Assembly: GCA_904501815.1 (NCBI GenBank)
Contig: CAJGCN010000018.1
Location: forward strand, 1 to 15,885
From: an uncultured Clostridia bacterium
GTDB taxonomy: Bacteria > Bacillota > Clostridia > Christensenellales > Borkfalkiaceae
Direction of reading: 5' to 3'
Length of the DNA: 15,885 nt
Below the pieces are notes generated by a model, which was given only the letters and a program-made list of their open reading frames with translations, did no database searches and was not told the DNA's origin. The translations under genes and the position numbers were made by a program. Positions 7,529-15,226 of the stretch are shown here, in pieces (position 1 is the stretch's first letter; each line of letters begins with the position of its first letter).

Positions 7529-7557
7529 TTGGCTTTTATAAGGGAGAGCGTAAAGGT

Positions 7558-9732
7558 ATGATAGCCGAAGTTATCGTGGACATTGCCACGAGCGAAACCG
7601 ATAGAATCTTCGATTATCTCTGCGACGGCGATTTAGTCGTTGGCAGTCGGGTTCGCGCGCCCTTCGGCGGTAAGGTTTTGCCGGGTTTCGTAATGCGGAT
7701 AAAAGAAAGTTCGCAAATCCCTGAAGCCCGTTTGAAAAAAGTATTGCCGTCGTCGGACGAATTACCTGCTTTAACAAAAGAAAGCTTATTTATGGCGGAA
7801 AAACTCGTCAAGCGTTTTCGAGTTCCCAAAGCGCTTACGCTCAGGCTGTTTTTGCCGAGCGAAATGCGGACGGGCAAGGTGCGCGAGCTGTATAAAACGT
7901 TTGCAGAGCTTACCGTACCTATTGAAAAAACGCAAATTCGTAAAACCGCGAAAAATCAAATCGGGGTGTTAGAATATCTGGATAAGCACGGAAAAACGGA
8001 CACGGCAACGCTGAATAATTTGTTTCCGGGCGGACTTTCCGCGCTGGAAAAGAAAGACTACGTGCGTATCAGCAAAGAGAAAATTTTGCGCGACCCGTAT
8101 AAAACGGTGGAAGGGGACGGAGAAGAAAAAACGCTAACCCCCGACCAACGCTCAGCGATAGAGAGCATTGAAAAGGATACGCGTACCGTACAGCTTTTGC
8201 ACGGGATTACGGGGAGCGGTAAAACAGAGATTTATTTAAATCTGATTGCCAAGTGCTTGGAAAAGGGGCAAAGCTCGGTATTTCTCGTGCCTGAAATTTC
8301 CTTAACCCCGCAAATGCTTTCTCAACTTCGCGCGCGGTTTGGGAAAAACGCGGCGATTTTGCACAGCGGGCTGTCGGCGGGCGAAAAGTTCGACGAATGG
8401 TGGCGGCTTAGAACGGGCGAAGCGAAAATCGCTATCGGCGCGCGTAGCGCGATTTTTGCGCCCTTAGAAAACGTAGGCGTTATTATTATCGACGAAGAAC
8501 ACGATTCGAGCTACGTGAGCGAAAGCGCGCCCCGTTATTCCACTTTCGACGTTGCGTTATTGCGCGCTAAATACAACGGCTGTAAACTCGTGTTAGGGAG
8601 CGCAACCCCTGCGGTGGAAACGTATAAACGGGCAAAGGAAGGGGAGTTTAACTTGATTACGCTCACCAAGCGTATCAACCAAAAGCCGTTGCCTGAAATC
8701 TTGATTGCGGATATGCGCAGAGAAGTACGGCGCGGGAATAATTCCCCTTTTTCGCTCGTATTGCAAGAAGAGATAGAAAAATGCCTGCAAAAGGAAAAAC
8801 AGGCGATTTTGTTTTTGAACCGTCGCGGGTATTCGCAAACGGTGATTTGTAAAGAATGCGGCTACGTAGCCAAATGCGAAGCGTGCGACGTGTCGCTTAC
8901 CTATCACCGCGACGAAGACTGTTTAAAATGCCACTATTGCGGGGGTCGGTACGCTATGCTCTCGGGTTGTCCCGAATGTGGGAGCAGAAAGCTTTCTTAC
9001 GCGGGCACGGGTACGCAACGGATTGTAGAAAGCTTGCAAAAATTATATCCTACCGCACGGATACTGAGAATGGACAACGACACGACGAGCGGAAAAGAAG
9101 GGCATTACAAGATTTTGAAAGCGTTTGGGGAAAGGCGAGCGGATATTTTAGTGGGTACGCAAATGATAGCCAAAGGGCACGATTTCCCCGCCGTCACGCT
9201 CGTAGGGATTTTAGATGCGGATATGAGCTTGCATTTTTCCGATTACCGTAGCGGGGAAAGAACTTTTCAGCTGTTGACCCAAGTTTCGGGAAGGAGCGGA
9301 CGCGCGGAAGAAAAGGGCAAGGTGGTTTTACAGACTTTCGACCCTGAAAACGAAGTATTGCGGTTTGCGACTTCCTACGACTACGAAGGTTTTTACGAAA
9401 ACGAAATTTCTTTGCGCGCGGCAATGGCGTTCCCGCCCTTTTCCAAGATCGTGAGAGTACTCGTTTCGGGGGACGACGATAAAAAGACTATGGAAGCGTT
9501 AAGGCTCGTATATACGGAGCTGGAAAGCTTGTATCAGGCGAATACGGAGAAATTTTTATTCTTTAATAAAATGCGTGCGCCGATCAAAAAAATACAAAAC
9601 AAATACCGTTATCAAGTGTTGATGCGGCTTTCGGATACTTCGATATTACCGATTATTTACGAGATTTGCGCGGAAAGAAGAAATCGAGATGCGCTCGTAT
9701 CGGTGGAAGAAAATCCGTCGAATTTAAGTTAA
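7558..9732 (+). CDS. priA: Primosomal protein N' (replication restart helicase PriA)
   Basis: Recognises stalled or repaired forks and reloads the replicative helicase through the primosome. The 724 residues are typical of E. coli-length PriA and somewhat shorter than the Bacillus protein. The N-terminal 3' DNA-binding domain spans about 1-100, starting IAEVIVDIATSETDRIFDY. Walker A GITGSGKT has K222, and the DEEH box is at 312-315. A cysteine cluster of paired CxxC sites is at C431/C434, C440/C443, C458/C461 and C471/C474, with an extra C455. The C-terminal helicase motifs are VGTQMIAKGHDFPAVTLVG and LTQVSGRSGRAE. Everything needed for activity seems present. ATG 7558 is preceded by AAGGGAGA. 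def follows after 14 nt, the standard neighbour. Confidence 0.97.
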   Translation: MIAEVIVDIATSETDRIFDYLCDGDLVVGSRVRAPFGGKVLPGFVMRIKESSQIPEARLKKVLPSSDELPALTKESLFMAEKLVKRFRVPKALTLRLFLPSEMRTGKVRELYKTFAELTVPIEKTQIRKTAKNQIGVLEYLDKHGKTDTATLNNLFPGGLSALEKKDYVRISKEKILRDPYKTVEGDGEEKTLTPDQRSAIESIEKDTRTVQLLHGITGSGKTEIYLNLIAKCLEKGQSSVFLVPEISLTPQMLSQLRARFGKNAAILHSGLSAGEKFDEWWRLRTGEAKIAIGARSAIFAPLENVGVIIIDEEHDSSYVSESAPRYSTFDVALLRAKYNGCKLVLGSATPAVETYKRAKEGEFNLITLTKRINQKPLPEILIADMRREVRRGNNSPFSLVLQEEIEKCLQKEKQAILFLNRRGYSQTVICKECGYVAKCEACDVSLTYHRDEDCLKCHYCGGRYAMLSGCPECGSRKLSYAGTGTQRIVESLQKLYPTARILRMDNDTTSGKEGHYKILKAFGERRADILVGTQMIAKGHDFPAVTLVGILDADMSLHFSDYRSGERTFQLLTQVSGRSGRAEEKGKVVLQTFDPENEVLRFATSYDYEGFYENEISLRAAMAFPPFSKIVRVLVSGDDDKKTMEALRLVYTELESLYQANTEKFLFFNKMRAPIKKIQNKYRYQVLMRLSDTSILPIIYEICAERRNRDALVSVEENPSNLS

Positions 9733-9746
9733 AAGGAGAAAGAACA

Positions 9747-10199
9747 ATGGCAATTCGTAGCGTAGTGCAAGTAGGCGACGAAGTTTTGAGAAAACAATGC
9801 GCGAGAGTGGAAGCGTTTGACGACAAGCTCGCTCAGCTTTTAGACGATATGAAAGAAACGGTAAAATTCGAGCAAGGCGCAGGTCTTGCCGCTCCGCAAG
9901 TGGGGGTACTCCGTCGGGTTTGCGTGGTAGACGTAGACGAAGGATATTTTGAATTTATCAATCCCGAAATGGTTATGCAAAAAGGCGAGCAGAGCGGTTG
10001 GGAAGGCTGTTTGTCGGTGCGTGGCAAAAACGGTATCGTATCCCGTCCTATGAAAGTAAAGCTTTCCTATCAAGATAGAACGGGCGAGAAACACCTTCTT
10101 CAAGCGAAAGGCTTTTTTGCTCGCGCGATTTGCCACGAGCTTGACCATTTAGACGGCGTTTTATATATCGACAAAGCAAACCATATCGAGAAATGCTAA
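9747..10199 (+). CDS. def: Peptide deformylase
   Basis: Metal-dependent enzyme that removes the formyl group from nascent N-terminal methionine; it undoes the mark that depends on Fmt, encoded next. The 150 residues carry the three signatures: GAGLAAPQVG (44-53), EGCLS with metal ligand C88, and HELDH with H130, E131 and H134. The short form with EGCLSV, and no large insertion, fits the bacterial PDF core. I chose ATG 9747, with AAAGGAGAAAG just upstream and the family-typical opening MAIRSVVQVGDEVLR. A longer in-frame start at 9666 would lie inside priA. The gene ends at the first base pairs of a dense hairpin region, and fmt comes 285 bp later instead of abutting, which is unusual for this pair. 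Confidence 0.97.
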   Translation: MAIRSVVQVGDEVLRKQCARVEAFDDKLAQLLDDMKETVKFEQGAGLAAPQVGVLRRVCVVDVDEGYFEFINPEMVMQKGEQSGWEGCLSVRGKNGIVSRPMKVKLSYQDRTGEKHLLQAKGFFARAICHELDHLDGVLYIDKANHIEKC

Positions 10200-10442
10200 C
10201 CCTTGCGGAAAGCTTGCGCTTTCCCTAACAAGGGTCAAGGGGCGTTGCCCCTTGCGGGTGCGGGCAGAGCCCGCGAGAAAACGGACTTATAAAAGGAAAA
10301 CGGAGTTTTCCGTTTTTTCGCCCTTTGGGCGATTGTGCAATCAAAGATTGCAAAATAACGCAACCTACGGTTGCTTCCCTAAGTCCGATATATGCGGGGC
10401 GTTGCCCCTGCACCCCACCAGAAACTGAGTTTCTGGACTTCC
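10200..10442. repeat. Composite palindromic repeat array between def and fmt
   Basis: A non-coding stretch almost entirely made of short perfect palindromes, most with 3-nt loops. These are GGAAAGC/GCTTTCC (10207-10224, nested in CCCTTG/CAAGGG at 10200-10234), CAAGGGGC-GTT-GCCCCTTG (10236-10254), GCGGGC-AGA-GCCCGC (10260-10274), GGAAAAC-GGA-GTTTTCC (10295-10311), CGCCC-TTT-GGGCG (10319-10331), TGCAATC-AAA-GATTGCA (10336-10352), GCAACC-TAC-GGTTGC (10360-10374), GGGGC-GTT-GCCCC (10396-10408) and CCAGAAAC-TGA-GTTTCTGG (10418-10436). CGGACTTA (10282-10289) and TAAGTCCG (10380-10387) can enclose four of them as a junction. GGGGCGTTGCCCCT occurs twice. No gene is seen here. It reads as a dispersed repeat or BIME/REP-like cluster, or a structured RNA. 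Confidence 0.8.
10295..10318 (+). terminator. Possible terminator hairpin inside the def-fmt repeat
   Basis: GGAAAAC (10295-10301), loop GGA, GTTTTCC (10305-10311), then G and six T residues (10313-10318): the form of an intrinsic terminator, on the + strand downstream of def. A longer alternative pairing, AAAACGGA (10278-10285) with TCCGTTTT (10309-10316), competes with it. I see no clear promoter between here and fmt, so termination may be partial. Confidence 0.6.
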
Positions 10443-10484
10443 AAATAAGGGGAATGTCTCTAAAAACAAACGGAGTGAATTATT

Positions 10485-11423
10485 ATGAAAATCGTTTTTG
10501 CGGGTACGCCCGAGTTTGCGGTGAAACCGCTTGAAAAAATCGTCGAAAACGGGTTTGACGTCGTCGGCGTGATTACCCAAACGGATAAACCGCAAGGCAG
10601 AAAAGGGATTTTGACCCCGCCACCCGTTAAACAAACGGCGGAACGGTTAGGGATTCCCGTTTTACAGCCTGAAAAAATTAAAGACGAGATTACGGCGGTA
10701 AAATCGCTCGGCGGGGATATTTTAATCACTTGCGCATACGGGCAAATTTTAACGCAGGAAGTGCTTGATTGTTTTCCTTGCGGGGTTTGGAATATCCACG
10801 CGGGATTATTGCCCGAGTATCGCGGAGCGTCGCCTATTCAAAGCTGTATTGTAGCGGGAGAAACGCAAACGGGCGTTTCGATTATGAAAACGGAGCTGGG
10901 CTTAGATTGCGGGGATATTTTGCTTATAGAACGCACGCAAATCGACGATAAAGAAACCTACGGCGAACTTTCCGATAGGTTGTCTATGTTGGGCGCGGAA
11001 GGGATTGTCAAAGCCTTAAAGATCTTGGAAACGGGAGAATATACGCTCACTCCGCAAACTGCGGACGGCGTAAACGTTTATCGGAAAATTCATAAAGAAC
11101 AAGCGAAAATCGACTTTTCTAAACCTGCGAAAGAAATCGTGAATCTCGTGCGGGGAATGAACCCTGCGCCCGTTGCGTATACTGAGCTGGAAGGCGTGAA
11201 AATCAACGTGTATCTCGCCGAACCCGCTCCGCTTTTAGACGGGGAAGAACTTGCGAAAAACGGGGAAGTCTTGTCGGATAGCGTAAAGCGCGGGCTGGTC
11301 GTAAAATGCGGCGACGGCGGGGTAAAGCTGTTGCAAGTGCAAGCTTCGGGCGGGAAAAGAATGAACGGCGGGGATTTTTTAAACGGCAGGAAAGCCCGTA
11401 AAGGTCAGGTGTTTATATGCTGA
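10485..11423 (+). CDS. fmt: Methionyl-tRNA formyltransferase
   Basis: Transfers a formyl group from 10-formyltetrahydrofolate to initiator Met-tRNA. The 312 residues are close to the 315 of E. coli. The N-terminal Rossmann-type domain starts MKIVFAGTPEFAV; TQTDKPQGRK follows; and the catalytic centre is NIHAGLLPEYRGASPIQ with N103 and H105, plus D141 in GLDCGDIL. These three correspond in spacing to N106, H108 and D144 of E. coli. The residue after HA is Gly where many homologues have Ser (HASLLP), a mild variation. The C-terminal tRNA-binding domain starts at about residue 205. ATG 10485 has GGAG ending about 9 nt upstream. rsmB overlaps the end by 7 nt, implying coupling. Functional partner of def upstream. 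Confidence 0.97.
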   Translation: MKIVFAGTPEFAVKPLEKIVENGFDVVGVITQTDKPQGRKGILTPPPVKQTAERLGIPVLQPEKIKDEITAVKSLGGDILITCAYGQILTQEVLDCFPCGVWNIHAGLLPEYRGASPIQSCIVAGETQTGVSIMKTELGLDCGDILLIERTQIDDKETYGELSDRLSMLGAEGIVKALKILETGEYTLTPQTADGVNVYRKIHKEQAKIDFSKPAKEIVNLVRGMNPAPVAYTELEGVKINVYLAEPAPLLDGEELAKNGEVLSDSVKRGLVVKCGDGGVKLLQVQASGGKRMNGGDFLNGRKARKGQVFIC

Positions 11424-12649
11424 GCAATCCCGTGTACGACCCCTTTCAAATCTTAACGAAAATATATTCGGACGGCGCAAGGCTCAAACAAGCGATTGCG
11501 GATACTTATATTGAAGAACAATACCGCTCCCGTACTGTGAAAATCGTCTACGGGGTTTTGGAAAACGACGAATATTTTGAATTTTGTATCAGACACTACG
11601 CGCCCAAAGCGCCTAAGCTTGCCGTGCGTACTATCTTAAAAATTTCGCTGTATATGCTTTTGTTTATGGACAAAAAGCGGTATATGATTACCGACTGTGC
11701 GGTAAGCCTTTGCAAAAAGCTCGGGAAATCGGGCGTAGCGGGGTTTGTCAACGCGTTTTTGCGTAGGTTTGAAAAATCGGCGGTGGACGAGAGATTGCCG
11801 AAAGGAGAAACGGGGGAAGCGTTGGCTTTGTCTTATCCTTTGGCGGAGTATCAAAAACTCAAAAAAGAATACGGGGAAAGAGCCGTGTCAATCGCTTCGG
11901 CGAAATCGTCGGGCGTGTCTGTCCGTTTCGTGCGCGGGGAAGAGAAACATTTAGAAAAAACGCATATTGCCACTCCGTTCCCGCATAATTATATTTTTAC
12001 CAGCTTCGTACGCGACGACGGCTTTGACCGCGGGGACTACACCTTTCAATCGGTGGGGAGTATTGCGATTTGCGACGTAATTTCTCCGTGCGAAAACTTT
12101 TTAGACGCTTGCGCCGCGCCGGGCGGGAAATCGGTGTTGCTCGCAGAAAAATGCGGGCGCATTACGTCGTTTGAATTGCACGCGCACCGCGTGGAACTGA
12201 TACGGCAATATAAAACGCGTATGGGCGTGAAAAACGTAGAAGAACGGCAAAAAGACAGTTCGGTATTCGACGAAACTTACGCGGAAAAATTTGACGGCGT
12301 GTTATGCGACGTACCCTGTTCAGGGTTCGGCACGGTAAGCGAAAACCCCGATATAAAGCTTTTAAGCAATAAACGCGACTACGCGGGTTTAAAGCACGCG
12401 CAAACGTCTATTTTAAACGCATGTTCGGGATACGTGAAAAAGGGCGGGGCGTTATATTATTCTACCTGTTCGGTATTCGACGAAGAAAACGACCAAATCG
12501 TAGCCGAATTTTTAAAAACGCACTTGGAGTTTGAAGCGGAGAATATCGTCAGCCCGCTTGCGCACGAACGCAAAAAATACGGTTTACAGTTTTTGCCCGA
12601 TACCGCTTTCGGCGCAGGGTTTTACGTTGCGAAACTAATAAGAAGATAA
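11417..12649 (+). CDS. rsmB: 16S rRNA (cytosine-967-C5)-methyltransferase RsmB
   Basis: SAM-dependent methylation of C967 (E. coli numbering) of 16S rRNA. The 410 residues are somewhat below the usual 430-450. An N-terminal NusB-like helical domain covers about 5-125, with YRSRTVKIVYGVLEN and ILKISLYMLLFM. The methyltransferase domain has the SAM-binding motif DACAAPGGKS (230-239), DVPCSGFG with C301, and YSTCSVFDEEN with the catalytic C351; both cysteines of the RsmB/Nol1 mechanism are present. In the segment before motif I, FQSVGSIAICDVI stands where many homologues have a VQDEAAQL-like sequence, so this copy is somewhat divergent. It starts at ATG 11417 inside the end of fmt. Standard neighbour of fmt and rlmN. 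Confidence 0.95.
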   Translation: MLSNPVYDPFQILTKIYSDGARLKQAIADTYIEEQYRSRTVKIVYGVLENDEYFEFCIRHYAPKAPKLAVRTILKISLYMLLFMDKKRYMITDCAVSLCKKLGKSGVAGFVNAFLRRFEKSAVDERLPKGETGEALALSYPLAEYQKLKKEYGERAVSIASAKSSGVSVRFVRGEEKHLEKTHIATPFPHNYIFTSFVRDDGFDRGDYTFQSVGSIAICDVISPCENFLDACAAPGGKSVLLAEKCGRITSFELHAHRVELIRQYKTRMGVKNVEERQKDSSVFDETYAEKFDGVLCDVPCSGFGTVSENPDIKLLSNKRDYAGLKHAQTSILNACSGYVKKGGALYYSTCSVFDEENDQIVAEFLKTHLEFEAENIVSPLAHERKKYGLQFLPDTAFGAGFYVAKLIRR

Positions 12650-12698
12650 GGGGATTATCCCCCGTTAGGAAGTCCAGAAACTGATTTTTTGGATTTCC
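12650..12698. repeat. Two palindromes after rsmB, related to the def-fmt element
   Basis: GGGGA-TTA-TCCCC (12650-12662) directly abuts the rsmB stop. Then GGAAGTCCAGAAAC (12668-12681) is the exact reverse complement of 10429-10442 and folds on the same TGA loop with the drifted arm TTTTTTGGATTTCC (12685-12698). That gives 13 pairs, two of them G-T, and one C-T mismatch next to the loop. It lies in the 79-bp gap before rlmN. It could serve as RNA stability hairpin or partial terminator; only three T residues follow within the arm, so termination is doubtful. Confidence 0.75.
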
Positions 12699-12728
12699 CG
12701 TAAAAGAATAGTTGATAAGGAGCTGCGA

Positions 12729-13811
12729 ATGAAAAAGATTTTACAAGATTTATCGTATACGGAGCTGGAACCGCTCGTGCTTGCGCTCGGCGAGAAAAAG
12801 TTCCGCGCAAAACAGCTCTACGAAGGCTTGACACAAGGGAAAACGATTGAAGGAATTACTTCCCTATCCAAAGCCTTTAAAGAAAAATTGCTTGAAATTT
12901 ACGAAAACGAACCCGTGAAAATCCGCGAAACTTTCTATGCGCAGGACGGTACGGAAAAATACCTGTTCGAGTTTGCCGACGGAAATCTCGTCGAAGGCGT
13001 GCTGATGAAATATAAATACGGGTATACGCAATGCGTTTCTACGCAGGTGGGTTGTAGAATGGGCTGTAAGTTTTGCGCGTCTACGCTCGGCGGACTGATT
13101 AGAAATTTGACCGCAGGGGAGATTTTGTCGCAAATTTTACTCGTCAACGCGCTTCATAAAAAGGACGTTTTGGCGGACGGAAAAGGTGCGCGGGCCGTCA
13201 CGAACGTGGTGCTTATGGGTAGCGGAGAACCGCTGGATAACTACGACGAAGTCGTGAAATTTTTAAAAAACGCAACGGCGGAAGAAGGCGCGCGTATTTC
13301 CGCAAGGAATATTTCCCTTTCAACGTGCGGGATAGTGCCGAAAATGTACCGCCTTGCCGACGAAGGAATTCCTTTGAATTTAACGGTGTCGTTGCACGCT
13401 ACGACCGACGAAGACCGCGCGCGGGTGATGCCCGTTGCCAAAGCGTATAAAATAGAAGAAATTTTAAAAGCCTGCGCGTATTATTTCAAAAAAACGGGTC
13501 GGAGATATTATTTTGAATATACGCTAATCGACGGTGAAAACTGCGACGAACGCCACGCAAAAGAATTGATTACGCTCTTAAAGGGTAAGCCCTGCCACGT
13601 GAATTTAATCCGTTTAAACGAAGTTAAGGAACGGGATTTGAAAAGTATTTCCGATAAAGCGGCGTATCGCTTTTTAGGCGTTTTGGAAAAGGGTGGCGTG
13701 TCTGCAACGTTGCGCCGACAAATCGGCGTGGATATCGGCGGCGCTTGCGGACAGCTTAGAGCAAACTATCTTGGAGAAAATGCGCAAAATACTGAAAAGG
13801 AAAAAGAATAA
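12729..13811 (+). CDS. rlmN: 23S rRNA A2503/tRNA A37 C2-methyltransferase RlmN
   Basis: Radical SAM enzyme that methylates A2503 of 23S rRNA and A37 of some tRNAs at C2, tuning peptidyl-transferase and decoding fidelity. The 360 residues match the family. The radical SAM cluster motif is C109-x3-C113-x2-C116 in GCRMGCKFC. C102 in TQCVSTQVGC and C340 in GGACGQLR correspond to the two methyl-handling cysteines (C118 and C355 in E. coli). MGSGEPLDNYDEV and SLHATTDEDRARVMP are also typical. It is RlmN rather than Cfr by cluster context and by the ending with ACGQL. AAGGAG (12717-12722) precedes ATG 12729. The stop shares one base with the start of the MATE gene (TAATG), so translation is probably coupled. 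Confidence 0.97.
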   Translation: MKKILQDLSYTELEPLVLALGEKKFRAKQLYEGLTQGKTIEGITSLSKAFKEKLLEIYENEPVKIRETFYAQDGTEKYLFEFADGNLVEGVLMKYKYGYTQCVSTQVGCRMGCKFCASTLGGLIRNLTAGEILSQILLVNALHKKDVLADGKGARAVTNVVLMGSGEPLDNYDEVVKFLKNATAEEGARISARNISLSTCGIVPKMYRLADEGIPLNLTVSLHATTDEDRARVMPVAKAYKIEEILKACAYYFKKTGRRYYFEYTLIDGENCDERHAKELITLLKGKPCHVNLIRLNEVKERDLKSISDKAAYRFLGVLEKGGVSATLRRQIGVDIGGACGQLRANYLGENAQNTEKEKE

Positions 13812-15223
13812 TGACGGCGGTTAGTAAACAAGGTAAATTTACGGAAGGGAAGCTATTCCAGCAAATTCTCTTATTCGTGTTGCCGATTATTGCAACCAAT
13901 CTTTTGCAAACCCTTTATAACGCCGCCGATATGATGGTGGTGAGTTTATCGAGCGAAGTCAACGCCGTCGGCGCAGTCGGAACGACGAGTTCATTCGTTG
14001 CGTTAATCGTGAATATTTTTATCGGGTTTTCGGTGGGCGCGAACGTAGTCGTCGCAAGGCATATCGGCGCGGGGGATAGAGAACGCGCGCAAAAAGCTTC
14101 GCACACCGCTTTAATCGTCGGCTTGTTTTTCGGCGTAGTCGGCGGGGGAATAGGGATAGCCGTTTCCCGTCCCGTACTAAAAATGATGGGGAATACGGGA
14201 AACCTTCTCGACCTTGCCGTCAAATACACGTATTTCTATTTTGCCGGCGTGCCGTTCTTGGCGTTGACGAATAATCTTATCGCCGTATTCCGCGCGAAAG
14301 GGGATAGTAAAACCCCGTTAATCGTGCTTGCCTTTTCAGGACTTTTAAACGTAGGCTTAAATTTGTTTTTCGTGCTCGTTTTAGATATGTCGGTGGAAGG
14401 GGTTGCGCTCGCAACGGCGATTGCGAACGTCGCGTCCTTTCTTGCGCTTCTTTGGAAACTTTCTAAGGATCAGGAAGGATTGGCTTTTTCTTTCAAACGC
14501 TTGAAAATAGATAGAAAAGAGCTTGGGGATATCGTAGCCATCGGGCTTCCGTCGGCTATTCAAAGCTCGTTGTTTTGTATTTCGAATATGCTCGTTCAAT
14601 CTTCTATCGTGCAGGTCAATAATTCCGTTTGCCCGCCTGATAGCAAGTATCAACCCGTCGTAAACGGTGCGTCCGCTGGCACGAACGTTTCTAATTTCGT
14701 GTATATGGCGCAAAACGCCGTGTATCAAGGCGCGCTTACCTTCACGAGCCAAAATCTTGGCGCGAATAAGCCTAAGCGCATTTTTCCGATTGCAGGCTGT
14801 TGCTGTTTGCTCGTGAGTATTATCGGCGTTTCGCTCAGTAGCTTGATTTTCTTGTTTAAAGACCCGTTGCTTGCGCTCTACGGCGTGGTAGACGGCGCAG
14901 AAGGAAGTTTAGAAGCTCTTGCAATGGACGCGGCTACGACCCAGTTAATTTATAACAGTTTACCTTATTTTCTTTGCGGATTTATGGAAGTGGGCTCGGG
15001 CGTGTTGCGGGGATTAGGCAAGTCCTTTACGTCAATGATTATCTCGCTTATCGGTTCGTGTTTGCTTCGCGTAGTTTGGCTTCTTACGGTATTTCCCGCT
15101 TATCCAACGCTTGCGACGATTTACGTGTGCTACCCGATTACTTGGGCGTTGACGGCGGTGGTTTTGCATACGTGCGCTATCGTGGTGATAAACCGAAAAA
15201 TTAAATTAGGGAGAAATCAATAA
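13811..15223 (+). CDS. MATE family efflux transporter
   Basis: Multidrug/toxin extrusion protein, expected to export organic compounds using a Na+ or H+ gradient. The 470 residues have about 12 hydrophobic segments and two MatE halves. The first half begins FQQILLFVLPIIATNLLQTL YNAADMM with the family pattern of P26-like proline in helix 1, and VGANVVVARHIGAGDRERAQ in the first loop. The second half has IGLPSAIQSSLF and LTFTSQNLGANKPKRIF. A polar insert (about residues 272-292, NSVCPPDSKYQPV) lies in the second half. Substrate cannot be told. It overlaps rlmN by one base; in Bacillus the stp-prkC pair occupies this place, so the transporter looks like a lineage-specific addition riding on the housekeeping operon. 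Confidence 0.94.
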   Translation: MTAVSKQGKFTEGKLFQQILLFVLPIIATNLLQTLYNAADMMVVSLSSEVNAVGAVGTTSSFVALIVNIFIGFSVGANVVVARHIGAGDRERAQKASHTALIVGLFFGVVGGGIGIAVSRPVLKMMGNTGNLLDLAVKYTYFYFAGVPFLALTNNLIAVFRAKGDSKTPLIVLAFSGLLNVGLNLFFVLVLDMSVEGVALATAIANVASFLALLWKLSKDQEGLAFSFKRLKIDRKELGDIVAIGLPSAIQSSLFCISNMLVQSSIVQVNNSVCPPDSKYQPVVNGASAGTNVSNFVYMAQNAVYQGALTFTSQNLGANKPKRIFPIAGCCCLLVSIIGVSLSSLIFLFKDPLLALYGVVDGAEGSLEALAMDAATTQLIYNSLPYFLCGFMEVGSGVLRGLGKSFTSMIISLIGSCLLRVVWLLTVFPAYPTLATIYVCYPITWALTAVVLHTCAIVVINRKIKLGRNQ

Positions 15224-15226
15224 AGA

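Noticed and set aside
9666..9746. Longer def start at 9666
   Set aside because: It would overlap the end of priA and add a basic extension absent from the family; ATG 9747 has a strong AAAGGAG.
10200..10442. CRISPR array
   Set aside because: The palindromes differ from each other, there is no constant direct repeat with equal spacers, and no cas genes are near.
10200..10484. tRNA or known riboswitch from the cloverleaf-like fold
   Set aside because: No T-loop, anticodon arm or CCA-like end, and no aptamer consensus that I recognise.
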